Assembly: GCA_030751995.1 (NCBI GenBank)
Contig: JASMFB010000006.1
Coordinates: 1-35,963 of the forward strand
Direction of reading: 5' to 3'
DNA: 35,963 nucleotides
DNA from: Candidatus Thalassarchaeaceae archaeon
GTDB lineage: Archaea; Thermoplasmatota; Poseidoniia; Poseidoniales; Thalassarchaeaceae
Position numbers and translations under genes: made by a program
Notes under the pieces: generated by a model
The model's database searches: none
What the model saw: the letters and a program-made list of their open reading frames with translations, nothing else
Told to the model about the DNA's origin: nothing
Part shown: piece by piece, positions 9,226 to 19,632 of the stretch
Layout: every line of letters starts with the position of its first letter
Numbering within the stretch: position 1 is the stretch's first letter

Positions 9226-10476
9226 TTACACCTTCACCTGCAACAGTGCCTGACTCAATTCAACATCCGGCATCCAATCTATGACGCGGGCGCCATAACC
9301 TGCAACCGCAGACAATCTATTCTGACGTTCAAGTTTCATCACTTCGTACGACATTCTCGGGATTCGACTCACAAGCCGCTCGTAATCGATGCTGGATGGA
9401 CTGAGAATGACCACTTCGTGGCCACGGCCAGCCAAATCTCTAATCGCGTGTGGAACTGTACCATCGCCCTCGAGGCTTGAAATGACGAAGACGGGGCTGC
9501 CACGACTGAAGCGTGGTGCTAGTGAATTGGTGACAGCTTGAAGCGGCATATCGCCCTTTGGAGCGACACCAGCAAGGCTAGACAGGACCTTGAAATATTG
9601 CTTGTCACCGCCGTCAGCAGGCAAGTAAGACAGCGTGTCATCATACACTGCTAGAGCAACTGAATCACGCCTCTTGATGAAGTACGAGGCTAGGCTTGCA
9701 GCGGCGACCGTGCCCATTTCAAGTGGATTTTTCAATACGGTCCCAATTCGACTGATGTCTCTTGAATCGAGGAGGATGAATACGTCCGTAACAGCGTCTC
9801 GACATTTTTCATTGACCATCATAACTCCTGTTCGAGCAAACGCTTTCCAATTGATAATCTTGAATGGGTCGCCAGGAACATATTCGCGAAGAGAATAGAA
9901 TTCGGAACCGGGACCTGGAGTACGAAGGGTCATCGCACCGGTGTACATCTTGGGGGTTCTGCTTCGAATCATCGCTTCTTCAATCTCACGAACCTGTGGG
10001 AATACGATGAGACCAGAACGGTGGTCGATGTACATCTCTTGACTGTACAGATTGAATGTATTGCGATAGCGAATTGAAACTGGACCAAATGAATAGTGTC
10101 CACGCAGTGGACATCGTAGAACATAACGAATTCGAGTGGTTTCTCCGGGCCCCAGATTGACACGCATGTAGTTGAGTCCGCTGCGGAGTTTCATCTCGTG
10201 TGGGACGTTGTCAAACACCTCAAGTTGTTGTGTTCGACGGAATGAACTGTTGGTGATTGCTAATTCGACATACAGATCATCACCCTTGTACAGATTATCT
10301 GCAGATAACGTTCGTACAACCTCTAGTTCACCATGGCCAACAACCCACGAGTTGATAGCCAGGAATGCGATGAACATGAGACCCAGAATCATCAATTGGA
10401 AATTCGCAATCATCATCCCAATCAAAACCAGCGAAATGCCTGAAGTCATGAACAGTGCTGCCTTTCTTGTCCACAT
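9226..10476 (-). CDS. DUF58 domain-containing membrane protein
   Basis: 'GPGSEFYSLREYVPGDPFKIINWKAFARTGVMMVNEKCRDAVTDVFILLDSR' is the DUF58 signature region; two N-terminal TM segments. Confidence 0.9.
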   Translation of the reverse strand: MWTRKAALFMTSGISLVLIGMMIANFQLMILGLMFIAFLAINSWVVGHGELEVVRTLSADNLYKGDDLYVELAITNSSFRRTQQLEVFDNVPHEMKLRSGLNYMRVNLGPGETTRIRYVLRCPLRGHYSFGPVSIRYRNTFNLYSQEMYIDHRSGLIVFPQVREIEEAMIRSRTPKMYTGAMTLRTPGPGSEFYSLREYVPGDPFKIINWKAFARTGVMMVNEKCRDAVTDVFILLDSRDISRIGTVLKNPLEMGTVAAASLASYFIKRRDSVALAVYDDTLSYLPADGGDKQYFKVLSSLAGVAPKGDMPLQAVTNSLAPRFSRGSPVFVISSLEGDGTVPHAIRDLAGRGHEVVILSPSSIDYERLVSRIPRMSYEVMKLERQNRLSAVAGYGARVIDWMPDVELSQALLQVKV

Positions 10477-10492
10477 GTTACCTCACCTCCGC

Positions 10493-12157
10493 TTACTTGC
10501 GCCCCCACATTTTGACCCGTTTGACAACTGCCACGAGTTGCTCAAGGCTGTAATTCCGATCTTCAAAGACGAATTTGATAAGAACGGGGTCGCCAATCAT
10601 CTTCTGTAATTCGCGAGCGGGCAAGGCATCGAATTCATCACGAGTCAAAGAATTGAGATTCCTCACTCTAGAGAGCAAGACTTGTTTGACTTTGTTCGCA
10701 CGACCGTAGTAACCGTATCGTCTAGCATCACCAAATCCGTAGTAAATGATACTGAATACGTGTCGCCATGGTTCTGGATCTACCTTCTTGATAATCACGG
10801 CCTCAAAAGCGACGAAAAGGGCAAGGAAGAGGAAGAGCATGGCCATCCAGTCATTGGTGAAGTAAACTAGAATGTAGTAAATCAGATTGTATGTATCTCC
10901 CATGGCATTGGTTTGTTGGTGTCGACTTTCGTCGAAAATCACCTGCTTGCCCGATGCCGATGTTCCGTTATCATCAGCCGTGTGCATCAACAACGACTCG
11001 GCGATGATGTCGAGAACCCAACGACGGTTGTCATTATTCGGCATCACCTTGCCATTCAACTCACCATATGACCCATCATTGGTTTCTTCCCAATCGTAAA
11101 TTGCATTCATCAGCGCTGAACCATCACTGACGAAGATGGCTCGCCCCATCGGTGCTCCAGGGTCCTCTGCACAATCTCTCTTCTCACAGACCTTGATTGC
11201 CATGGTGAATGGGCCTTGCTCATCACTTTCGATGCCGCCACCCTCGAATCCTACATCTCCTTGGCCATCATCGTTGGTATCCAGATAGGAATCTTGACTT
11301 GAACGACCCCAAGCATAGATGTTATCGGAATTCGATTCCGCAGCATCCTTATCAAAAGCAGATGGCGTATTCAGTAGGACGTTGTAGTTCGTACTGAAGT
11401 TCCAGAATTGACCTCCAGTAGAGTCTGTCTCAATGTGATGGGCACACAGACCTGCATCTGCAACTGTTGGCATATCTGCACCATTGACAGGGCTGTTGGG
11501 CAGAGAATCCAATCGATCGATGATGCCATCGTTATCTGCATCAGAATAACATGGATGTGAACCCGATTTATCGGTCCCTGTATAATCGTAAGGATTTGAG
11601 GAATTCATCCATACGTAGTTGTAATCCAATCCACGAGCCCAAGCTTCTTCATCGTAGAGTTGGTGTCCACTATATCCCAATTCAAATTCTTCTGCAAGAC
11701 CAGTCGAAAAACCAAAATCGTCCATGACTAGTAATGTTCCACCCGAGAATACATACTCTTTGATTGCTTCAATCTCTGTTGTTGTGTAACCTTGTGATTC
11801 ACTGAATTGAATCACGTCCACATCTCCGGTGAAACGAGGTAAGGAAATCGTATCCTGTTCAACACCTGTCACAATGAAGACTGTGTCTTCTGGATTCTCA
11901 ATCTCCCCCAACAGAACCGGGCTAGAAATCATGCTTGTCGTATCGACACCCATCCCCTTGAGGTCGCCACGGAAGGCGGACAGATCATCCCAATCATCAT
12001 CGTAAGCAGACAGGTGAGTGTCACTCTCTACAAGGTAGGATGCGACGATACTGTACAAAAGAAGAGCTAGGACGGCGTAAAACGCAATCATCAAACCTGT
12101 CCTACGTGTTTTTCGGGATTTGAGGACGGTCGCAATGTCAACCGAACCAATCTTCAT
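10493..12157 (-). CDS. DUF4350-like membrane protein with inserted Ca-binding-like repeats
   Basis: N-terminal TM, then '...YTTTEIEAIKEYVFSGGTLLVMDDFG' (DUF4350/GATase-like fold), C-terminal TM. SD GGAGGT precedes ATG. Confidence 0.75.
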   Translation of the reverse strand: MKIGSVDIATVLKSRKTRRTGLMIAFYAVLALLLYSIVASYLVESDTHLSAYDDDWDDLSAFRGDLKGMGVDTTSMISSPVLLGEIENPEDTVFIVTGVEQDTISLPRFTGDVDVIQFSESQGYTTTEIEAIKEYVFSGGTLLVMDDFGFSTGLAEEFELGYSGHQLYDEEAWARGLDYNYVWMNSSNPYDYTGTDKSGSHPCYSDADNDGIIDRLDSLPNSPVNGADMPTVADAGLCAHHIETDSTGGQFWNFSTNYNVLLNTPSAFDKDAAESNSDNIYAWGRSSQDSYLDTNDDGQGDVGFEGGGIESDEQGPFTMAIKVCEKRDCAEDPGAPMGRAIFVSDGSALMNAIYDWEETNDGSYGELNGKVMPNNDNRRWVLDIIAESLLMHTADDNGTSASGKQVIFDESRHQQTNAMGDTYNLIYYILVYFTNDWMAMLFLFLALFVAFEAVIIKKVDPEPWRHVFSIIYYGFGDARRYGYYGRANKVKQVLLSRVRNLNSLTRDEFDALPARELQKMIGDPVLIKFVFEDRNYSLEQLVAVVKRVKMWGRK

Positions 12158-12171
12158 TTCAACAGACCTCC

Positions 12172-12188
12172 CACATCCATAGGATGTG
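12172..12188 (-). promoter_or_regulatory. Triloop hairpin element (minus strand CACATCC-TAT-GGATGTG, 7-bp arms)
   Basis: Perfect inverted repeat immediately upstream of the SD of the DUF4350-like gene. Confidence 0.75.
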
Positions 12189-12263
12189 CAGCCGCGAGAC
12201 GCTGAACTTAGCCTTAAGACCGTTTGGGGGTGGTGGAAGGTCTTGCATCGTGCAAAAACAGCC

Positions 12264-12506
12264 TTATCGAGTCAGATGAATATCCTCATCGATGGAAGCA
12301 ACTTCCTCGGTTGGAACAACCAGATGTTCGCCAAAAGTAGACCACGGGAGCAGTTTGGGATCCAAACCCGCATCGAGTTCTAGAAGTAATCCAAGGACAG
12401 ACCCAGTGACATCATCGATGAACAAATCAACGACTGTTCCCAGAAGGTCGCCCCGACTATCGACAACACGACGACCAGTCAATTCTGTAGAGAAGGCCGC
12501 CGGCAT
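12264..12506 (-). CDS. PRC-barrel domain protein
   Basis: 'LTGRRVVDSRGDLLGTVVDLFIDDVTGSVLGLLLELD...LPWSTFGEHLVVP' PRC-barrel pattern. Confidence 0.85.
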   Translation of the reverse strand: MPAAFSTELTGRRVVDSRGDLLGTVVDLFIDDVTGSVLGLLLELDAGLDPKLLPWSTFGEHLVVPTEEVASIDEDIHLTR

Positions 12507-12515
12507 TCATTCACC

Positions 12516-14741
12516 TCAAACACTTTCAATTCCCATCAAGGTGTCACTATTACGTCGGATGCTCTCCAATCCACTCGTCAAGAGACTTTCCAACTTAGAA
12601 TAATACGCAAGCATTTCGGGTGTGATTGTCGGGCGGACTCTGCTGACTGCTTCCTCGAAATGCTTCTTTGCGACTGATTTCTTTTCAGCCCTCATGGCGA
12701 TGAGGGCGGCTTCGCGGCAGACCGCCTCTACGTCTGCACCAGTGAAATTCTGCATCTTGTCAGCCAGACTCTCAAGGTCAAACTTTCCTAGAGGCATGTC
12801 CTTGGCATGAATTTTGAGAATTTTTCTAAGACTCGCATGGTCAGGCGGTGGAATGTGCATAACGCGCTCAAACCGGCCACTTCGCAGCAATGCAGGGTCA
12901 ATCATCTCTGGACGGTTCGTCGCAGCAATGACGATGACACCTTCCATGGATTCAACACCATCCATACTGGATAGCAACTGATTGACGACACGATTAGATA
13001 CATCGCTGCCTTCACCGGAATTGGGTGTTCGTGCACCTGCAATCGATTCGAATTCATCTAGGAAAATGATGCTGGGGCTGGCCTGTTTTGCCTTCTTGAA
13101 GACCTCACGGATTGCTTTTTCAGATTCACCAACCCACTTTGAGATCAGTTCTGGGCCTTTGACAGTGATGAAATTCGCTTTCGCTTCATGGGCGATGGCT
13201 TTGGCAATCAAGGTCTTGCCCGTCCCAGGGGCACCAAATAGAACGATTCCGCGAGGCGGTTTGATGCCAAAGTGCTCAAATCTATCAGGCATTGTCAATG
13301 GCCATTCGACGCTCTCCTTGAGGCGTTCCTTGACCTCATCAAGGCCACCAACATCATCCCAAGAGACTTCAGGAATTTCGACATATATTTCGCGCAATGC
13401 GCTCGGTTCGATATCTCTAATTGCAATTCGGAAGTCATTCATTTGGACTTCCATCTTTTCCAAAACTTCAGGTGGAATTTCATCTTGATCTAAATCTATT
13501 TCAGGTAGATAACGTCGAAGAGCCTTCATCGCCGCTTCACGGGTTAGACTCATGATATCTGCGCCCACAAATCCGTATGAATTTTCCAATATCCAGTCCA
13601 TGTCGAAATCATCCGCAATCGGCATGCCTCTTGTGTGGATATTGACGATTTCACGGCGCCCATTCTTATCGGGAACACCAATCTCCAATTCACGGTCGAA
13701 ACGACCTGGTCTTCGAAGGGCTTGATCGATGGCATCGGGTCGATTTGTAGCTCCGATGACAACCACATTGTCACGGCCCTGCATCCCATCCATCAATGTG
13801 AGCAATTGAGCGACGACACGACGTTCAACTTCGCCAGATACGTCTTCGCGCTTCGGTGCGATTGAATCCAACTCATCGACGAAGATGATAGCGGGGGCAT
13901 TTGAAGCAGCATCATCGAAGATTTCACGCAATTGTTTCTCCGATTCACCGTAATACTTCGAGATGATTTCGGGGCCATTGATACTAGTGAAATGCGCATT
14001 GGTTTCATTGGCAACTGCTTTTGCAATCATTGTCTTACCTGTCCCGGGGGGGCCGTGCAGCAAGACGCCCTTGGGGGGGTCGATGCCTAGACGACGGAAG
14101 AGAATAGGATGCTTGAGGGGTAATTCAATCATTTCACGTACCTTCAACAACTGGTCCCCAAGGCCACCGATATCTTCGTACATGATTGAAGAAATCTCTC
14201 CGGGTTCGTCATCTTCGACCATTTCCTCTTTGATGACGATATCAGTATCTGGGAGAACCCGAACAATCCCCTTCGGCTTGGTTGAGACGATTGCGAATGG
14301 AAGTGCTTCAGCAAAGAGAGTCATGCCCGGGATGAAAATGCGGTCACCTGCAACTACTGGTCGCTTGTTGAGGCCGCGGCGAGCGAATCCTTCGATTCCA
14401 GAGCCGAACTTGACCTTCTGTTGCTTGGCCATGACCGGACTCAGAACGAGTCTCTCGCATTCTTTGGTTTCGACCTTCTTGATAGAAACACGGTCCCCAA
14501 GGCTGACGCCTGCATTCTTGCGGATGATGCCATCAATCCGAATGACGCCAAGGTTGGCATCCTCTGGGCGGCATCTCCAGACGATTGCGGCAGTATTCCT
14601 TTCGCCACTAATTTCGATGACGTCGCCCGGTTTTAGGCCTAGATCATTGTCAAAAGGTACGCGAGCCCGTCCGTGACCTACGTCACTAGGAATCGCTTTT
14701 GCCACGCGCAAGGAGAGTGTTTTTTCTTCATCGTCAGCCAT
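12516..14741 (-). CDS. Cdc48/VAT-type tandem AAA+ ATPase
   Basis: Double-psi N-domain ([36 protein letters not shown]) and two Walker A/B sets: [22 protein letters not shown] and [22 protein letters not shown]. Confidence 0.97.
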   Translation of the reverse strand: MADDEEKTLSLRVAKAIPSDVGHGRARVPFDNDLGLKPGDVIEISGERNTAAIVWRCRPEDANLGVIRIDGIIRKNAGVSLGDRVSIKKVETKECERLVLSPVMAKQQKVKFGSGIEGFARRGLNKRPVVAGDRIFIPGMTLFAEALPFAIVSTKPKGIVRVLPDTDIVIKEEMVEDDEPGEISSIMYEDIGGLGDQLLKVREMIELPLKHPILFRRLGIDPPKGVLLHGPPGTGKTMIAKAVANETNAHFTSINGPEIISKYYGESEKQLREIFDDAASNAPAIIFVDELDSIAPKREDVSGEVERRVVAQLLTLMDGMQGRDNVVVIGATNRPDAIDQALRRPGRFDRELEIGVPDKNGRREIVNIHTRGMPIADDFDMDWILENSYGFVGADIMSLTREAAMKALRRYLPEIDLDQDEIPPEVLEKMEVQMNDFRIAIRDIEPSALREIYVEIPEVSWDDVGGLDEVKERLKESVEWPLTMPDRFEHFGIKPPRGIVLFGAPGTGKTLIAKAIAHEAKANFITVKGPELISKWVGESEKAIREVFKKAKQASPSIIFLDEFESIAGARTPNSGEGSDVSNRVVNQLLSSMDGVESMEGVIVIAATNRPEMIDPALLRSGRFERVMHIPPPDHASLRKILKIHAKDMPLGKFDLESLADKMQNFTGADVEAVCREAALIAMRAEKKSVAKKHFEEAVSRVRPTITPEMLAYYSKLESLLTSGLESIRRNSDTLMGIESV

Positions 14742-14885
14742 AGTATCGCCCCAATAGCATTACGCGGAGAAGGCGAGGACCCCTTTGAAGATGTGGTTTT
14801 TCACTCTCCTGATAGGCGAGTCTGTCAAGTTGTGTTCAAGCGCCGGAAGGATAGCATTCATGATGGGGATGGCACTCGACCGGGC

Positions 14886-16520
14886 ATGGCGCACGTTCTA
14901 TCGACTGGATTGGAATTTCTTGAACACAACAATCCAAATGGCAACCCTTGTGTAAAGGGATACAATATCATCAACGGGGAACTGAAACAAGCCAGCAGTG
15001 GTGCGACTTTCAGATCCACCAATCCAGCGTGGCTGGATGATTGCCTCGGCGAATTCCCGCTTTCAAACGAAGCAGACGTGCACGAGGCGCTTGATGCAGC
15101 ACGGGCAGCATTCCCTGGATGGGCTGCCACGCCCGCGCCCACGCGTGGGCAAATAATTGGCAATATGGGCCGACTATTGATGGAACACAAGGATGCAATT
15201 GTCGCCATCGAGACCCGGGAAATTGGAAAAACGCTCAAAGAATCGGCTGGATCTGTTCAAGAAGCGATTGACACGTGTCTCTTCTTTCAATCAGAAGGTC
15301 GACGATTGTACGGCCAGACTGTCAACAGTGAGTTGCCAGACAAGGAATTGTTCACCTATCGACGCCCGTTAGGAGTCTGTGGAATCATCAATGCGTGCAA
15401 CTTCCCCGCAGCCGTCCCATTTTGGAAGATGATTCCAGCGATTATGTGTGGCAATACCTGTGTGTGGAAATCACCCCAGGATGCGCCCCTCCTCTCCTTC
15501 GCCCTCGCGCGAATCATGCATGAGTCGGGTTTGCCCAATGGTGTCATCAATCTCGTACACGGGAAGGGTAGTGGAGCTGGCCAACATTTGGTCGATGCTG
15601 TTGACAAAGGCATGGTCAACAAGATCTCATTCACAGGCAGTACAGCCGTGGGTAAGATGATTGGTGAAGTATGTGGCCGTAACTTGGTATCAGCCAGTTT
15701 GGAACTCGGTGGGAAGAACCCACTAGTCATTATGCCAAGTGCCAACATGGACAACGCCGTAGAAGGTGCATATTGGGCTGGATTTGGAACTGCAGGACAA
15801 CGTTGTACAAGTCTTGGAAACTTGATTATTCATCAGGACATCTATGATGAATTCATGTCTAAACTCATGGCCAAGGTCGAGAGTACAACCATTGGAGATT
15901 CATTGCGCAATGAGGGAGTTCTCTACGGGCCAATGTTGTCTGAAAAATATGCGGTTGATTTCCTCAAAGATTTGGGTATGTGTGAAACCAGTGGGGCAAC
16001 CAAACTCTACGGACAGGGTCGAATCACCAACGACAACAAGCCCGCGGGCTTCCTTGGCGATGCTTCAGAAGGAGTCTACATGTGGCCACACGTTTATGCG
16101 GATGTAACTGAAGACATGGAATGCTTTCACGAGGAAATCTTCGGGCCAGTCATCACTGTTGTTAAGGCCAAGGATTTCGAACACGCCCTGCACCTCGCGA
16201 ATGCCAGTCCGTACGGATTGTCGAGTGCAATCTACACCAATGATCGCCTCGAAGCGTACCGATTCAAGACCGGTATCAAGGCTGGAATGACGGGTATCAA
16301 CAACTCGACAACTGGTGCTGAAGCCCACTTGCCCTTTGGTGGCGTCAAAGGTTCTGGAAACGGGACACGTGAATCTGGTATCTGGGTGATAGAAGCCTAC
16401 TCCTATTGGCATGCAGTCAATGATGAACTGAGTGGAAAACTTCAGTTGGCTCAGATGGATGTCGATGAGATTGAAATCGAAGAAGCTGAAGTCGATTGGA
16501 CTGCCCTTTCAAATGGGTGA
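14886..16520 (+). CDS. NAD(P)-dependent aldehyde dehydrogenase
   Basis: 'FTGSTAVGKMIG', 'LELGGKNPLVIM', catalytic Cys in 'FGTAGQRCTSLGN', 'EEIFGPVITVV'. The ORF-track start at 14673 is an extension into the intergenic region; MAHVLSTGLEF at 14886 is more likely. Confidence 0.93.
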   Translation: MAHVLSTGLEFLEHNNPNGNPCVKGYNIINGELKQASSGATFRSTNPAWLDDCLGEFPLSNEADVHEALDAARAAFPGWAATPAPTRGQIIGNMGRLLMEHKDAIVAIETREIGKTLKESAGSVQEAIDTCLFFQSEGRRLYGQTVNSELPDKELFTYRRPLGVCGIINACNFPAAVPFWKMIPAIMCGNTCVWKSPQDAPLLSFALARIMHESGLPNGVINLVHGKGSGAGQHLVDAVDKGMVNKISFTGSTAVGKMIGEVCGRNLVSASLELGGKNPLVIMPSANMDNAVEGAYWAGFGTAGQRCTSLGNLIIHQDIYDEFMSKLMAKVESTTIGDSLRNEGVLYGPMLSEKYAVDFLKDLGMCETSGATKLYGQGRITNDNKPAGFLGDASEGVYMWPHVYADVTEDMECFHEEIFGPVITVVKAKDFEHALHLANASPYGLSSAIYTNDRLEAYRFKTGIKAGMTGINNSTTGAEAHLPFGGVKGSGNGTRESGIWVIEAYSYWHAVNDELSGKLQLAQMDVDEIEIEEAEVDWTALSNG

Positions 16521-16526
16521 ATCGAT

Positions 16527-18530
16527 TCAATCCCAATTGGTTTGATCTGTATCAAAATCAAAGGTACAACTGCCACCACATGTATCGTTGATGATTCCAG
16601 TCAGAAGGAAGTCCTCAACCATTGCATTGACTTGGATGATGGGTGCAATCTCGTTGTGAGCCTTTCCAGCATCACCTATTGGTGGTGCTGCGTTTGTATC
16701 GGGCATGGCCTCGTAACTTCCATCCCAATAGACGATGGCAGAACCGGTGATTGGACCGTCTGCCACATCGATTCCGTAAGGTGACATCATCGACCCACTG
16801 AGCATTGGAATCCCGGCGGTTCTGGCGGCTCTGTCGGAAGAGAGGCCCGGCACCTGAGCATCGTTCACAGAAATAGTGGAAAGGAAGTTGAATGGTTGAA
16901 TCTGGTCACCGTAGCCTGTCTCTGCGAAGCGCAGCCAAGTCTCAGAATCCGAGGCATCCCACATCTGTTGACATATTCCAATCAACAACGCGCGATCGTT
17001 GCGTTGCGGGTACGCCTGAGGCAGGATGAATCCATCGGAGAATGTCGCATAGTTCGTACTGCGTTCGATGAATGTAGAGAATCCAGAGCCGCCGACCCAA
17101 AGGGCCGCACGGTCAATATCTGGAGAGAATCCTGTGATGCTAGCACCATAGATGCCACCCAATGAATAGCCCATGTAATGCACATCCGAACTGTCGACCA
17201 GATTCGTTCCATTGTAATGCAATTCTGCCAAATCGCTGCACACGCCCTTGAACGTTCGCGCGAGTGCCATTTGATTGACGAGCATCTGCTGTAGACGGTC
17301 CGATTGATGCTCAAAATACTCAGGATTGGCAAGACCCATGAAGACAGTGTCCATGTCAGAGCCCGACCAACCGTAGATGTCGGTGGCCACCATCGCGACC
17401 TCGAATTCTTGCATCCAGCCGAGAGACCAACTCGAGACGGCTGAACGACCATCACCTAGGAAGCCGTGACCGAAGACGACCAGAGGGCCACTCTCATTGT
17501 TGTCAGCTAGAACTTGGGGGATGACGAGCGTAAATGGAATCTCTGCATTTTCGACGAATTGTGGAGTTCCGTTAGCATCTCTACTTATTAGACTGGGTGG
17601 ATTTTGCCATTCGAGATACTGCGGCACAGTGTAGGTACCCTTGATGAGGCGGAAATCATTGTCAAGATCACCGAGCCAATCGGTTTCGACGCTTTCGACG
17701 TTGCAAGCAATTCCTCCTGCACCAAGGCGGTCCAATGCATCCGTGCGCATAGAAATCATTGGGCCAACAATAGAGTCTAGAGAAGCCGTGTGGAAGTTCC
17801 ATGCATCCTTGAGGTTCTCTACATCATGGCCGGATTCATTGAGAGCTTGAATCAGTGAAGCCATCGATGCTTGTCGGGCCTCGACATCTGGAGCATCGGT
17901 TTGGTGACCATCGAGAATCGCCTGGAATGCGGCTGAGGGCGTAACACCCAATCCTGAGATACCGATTCCATACGCAGTGTTGGGCTCTAGGGAACGCAAT
18001 GTTCGGATGAATACGATTGTGGCTGATTCATCATCTGCTCTGGCATCGATCTCGACCCAATGGGCAACCTTCTCTCCCGTGTCCAGATTGAGAAGTGTGG
18101 TCGCGTGTCCAGTTTCCATGGAAAGGCCAATCGAATATTGGTCGGCGACACCTGTGAGATTGGGCAGAGTGCTGAATGCCGTCATAATCTGTGTCGAGGG
18201 ACTCATCCCATCGAGACGATTGAGGGATTCAATTTGGACGCTTTCACCTGAATTGGAGAGAGAACCAGAGACGGGTAAAGTGTTCTCAGCATAGTTCACC
18301 CGAAGCCCAGTCACCGTCGTATTGTCCTCAATTAGGAATGCATCAGAGGGAAATGGTAGCATGCAGTGAAGTGGATTGAGATTGTCACAACCATCGGTAT
18401 GAGGGACAGCAACGAGTTCAATCTTATTCTCTTCAGCCTCGTTTTCAATCATCTCTAATTCAGATGATTCCAAACATCCTGGAAGAATGAGTATAGATAC
18501 GAGAATAAGGGCAATCAATCTGCGATTCAT
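16527..18530 (-). CDS. Secreted lipoprotein with alpha/beta-hydrolase fold
   Basis: MNRRLIALILVSILILPGC lipobox; 'GPLVVFGHGFLGDGRSAV' and 'VHYMGYSLGGIYGASI' (GxSxG-like nucleophile elbow). Confidence 0.8.
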   Translation of the reverse strand: MNRRLIALILVSILILPGCLESSELEMIENEAEENKIELVAVPHTDGCDNLNPLHCMLPFPSDAFLIEDNTTVTGLRVNYAENTLPVSGSLSNSGESVQIESLNRLDGMSPSTQIMTAFSTLPNLTGVADQYSIGLSMETGHATTLLNLDTGEKVAHWVEIDARADDESATIVFIRTLRSLEPNTAYGIGISGLGVTPSAAFQAILDGHQTDAPDVEARQASMASLIQALNESGHDVENLKDAWNFHTASLDSIVGPMISMRTDALDRLGAGGIACNVESVETDWLGDLDNDFRLIKGTYTVPQYLEWQNPPSLISRDANGTPQFVENAEIPFTLVIPQVLADNNESGPLVVFGHGFLGDGRSAVSSWSLGWMQEFEVAMVATDIYGWSGSDMDTVFMGLANPEYFEHQSDRLQQMLVNQMALARTFKGVCSDLAELHYNGTNLVDSSDVHYMGYSLGGIYGASITGFSPDIDRAALWVGGSGFSTFIERSTNYATFSDGFILPQAYPQRNDRALLIGICQQMWDASDSETWLRFAETGYGDQIQPFNFLSTISVNDAQVPGLSSDRAARTAGIPMLSGSMMSPYGIDVADGPITGSAIVYWDGSYEAMPDTNAAPPIGDAGKAHNEIAPIIQVNAMVEDFLLTGIINDTCGGSCTFDFDTDQTNWD

Positions 18531-18580
18531 GGCTTTGCGAAAGGTCGCGCCATTATCAAACACACCCGATGTAGTTCAGG

Positions 18581-18688
18581 TCAGAGAATTGGGGTACCGC
18601 ACTCGGGGCAAGGCATTCCGGGAAAGAATGCACCAGGCATGAAGCCACATTCTGGGCAAATGGATAGGATATCGTCGATGCCGTCCAT
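18581..18688 (-). CDS. 35-aa zinc-ribbon micro-protein
   Basis: MDGIDDILSICPECGFMPGAFFPGMPCPECGTPIL, with two CPECG knuckles. It is the C-terminal end of the longer track ORF 18581..18871, and its ATG is at 18688. Confidence 0.55.
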   Translation of the reverse strand: MDGIDDILSICPECGFMPGAFFPGMPCPECGTPIL

Positions 18689-18713
18689 GATGGTGGCACA
18701 CCTTCGGGGGCTA

Positions 18714-18732
18714 TGAACCCCTATGGGGTTCA
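18714..18732 (+). promoter_or_regulatory. Triloop hairpin element (TGAACCCC-TAT-GGGGTTCA, 8-bp arms)
   Basis: Longest member of the CC-TAY-GG hairpin family, in the divergent zinc-ribbon/sdhC region. Confidence 0.75.
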
Positions 18733-18743
18733 CAGCGAAGTAT

Positions 18744-19631
18744 ATGGTGGGCAGGCATTGGACGAAGGGTGCGGGGCTTAGACGAATGGGCGAGAAGATT
18801 CCTCTACCCCTGAAGAAGGGGTTTGGCGCCACAGACCGGGTCGATGCGTGGTGGAAGGGGCCCAGTGCCATGGCCTTCTATCTGGGCATCATGGTTGTCT
18901 ATGCGACTTGGCGAGGATTCATGGAGGCTGACTTCTGGATCTTCGCTGACTTCGGTCGCTCCGCTGGAGAACAAACCATGGCCATCGAGAGCAATGGCAG
19001 TCACGTTCTGAGTCCATTGTTCAGTCCTCTCATCGTCCCTGATGAGCACAGTTGGATGCCCGAGGCATTGTGGTGGCTTTCTCCTGCGATGTTCATCCTC
19101 ATCTTCCCTGCTGGATTCCGAGGAACCTGTTACTACTATCGAAAGGCATACTATCGAGCCTTCTTCCAGAATCCTACAGCCTGCGCAGTCGGAAAACCAT
19201 GGAACGAATACAAGGGTGAGACGGGTCTTCTGATTGTCCAGAACTTACATCGCTACTTCTTGTATGCTGCAATTGCCTATCTACCGATTCTCTCCTTCGA
19301 CGTCTACTTGTCGATGCGTTTTGAAGGAGGTAATTGGGGGGTCTCAGTCGGCACTCTCGTTCTTCTGTTGAACGTCGTCATGTTGGCTGGTTACACGTTC
19401 GGATGCCACGCTTTCAGGCACCTTGTTGGAGGGGGTGCGAACCATTGGACAGGGGAATCCGGACCCACCCTTCGATATCGCATGTGGAAGATGTCGACAT
19501 GGTTCAATGAACGCCACAAGGAATGGGCTCTCTACTCTCTGCTCGTGGTGATGTTCGCAGATTTCTATGTCTATGCCTGTACCGATGCCATGTTCGGTTG
19601 GACAGATTACATGTTGTGGGGAGGAATCTGA
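18744..19631 (+). CDS. sdhC: Succinate dehydrogenase cytochrome b / membrane anchor subunit (single large anchor)
   Basis: Polytopic membrane protein with conserved His residues ([27 protein letters not shown]) directly upstream of sdhA and sdhB. The start could instead be 18786 ([11 protein letters not shown]). Confidence 0.8.
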   Translation: MVGRHWTKGAGLRRMGEKIPLPLKKGFGATDRVDAWWKGPSAMAFYLGIMVVYATWRGFMEADFWIFADFGRSAGEQTMAIESNGSHVLSPLFSPLIVPDEHSWMPEALWWLSPAMFILIFPAGFRGTCYYYRKAYYRAFFQNPTACAVGKPWNEYKGETGLLIVQNLHRYFLYAAIAYLPILSFDVYLSMRFEGGNWGVSVGTLVLLLNVVMLAGYTFGCHAFRHLVGGGANHWTGESGPTLRYRMWKMSTWFNERHKEWALYSLLVVMFADFYVYACTDAMFGWTDYMLWGGI

Positions 19632-19632
19632 G

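Noticed and set aside
13963-14676. 237-aa plus-strand ORF antisense to cdc48
   Set aside because: The opposite strand encodes an unmistakable AAA+ ATPase; the antisense translation is low-complexity with no recognisable motif.
14673-14885. 71-residue N-terminal extension of the aldehyde dehydrogenase ORF
   Set aside because: Overlaps the Cdc48 start region and lacks ALDH similarity; the ATG at 14886 fits the family better.
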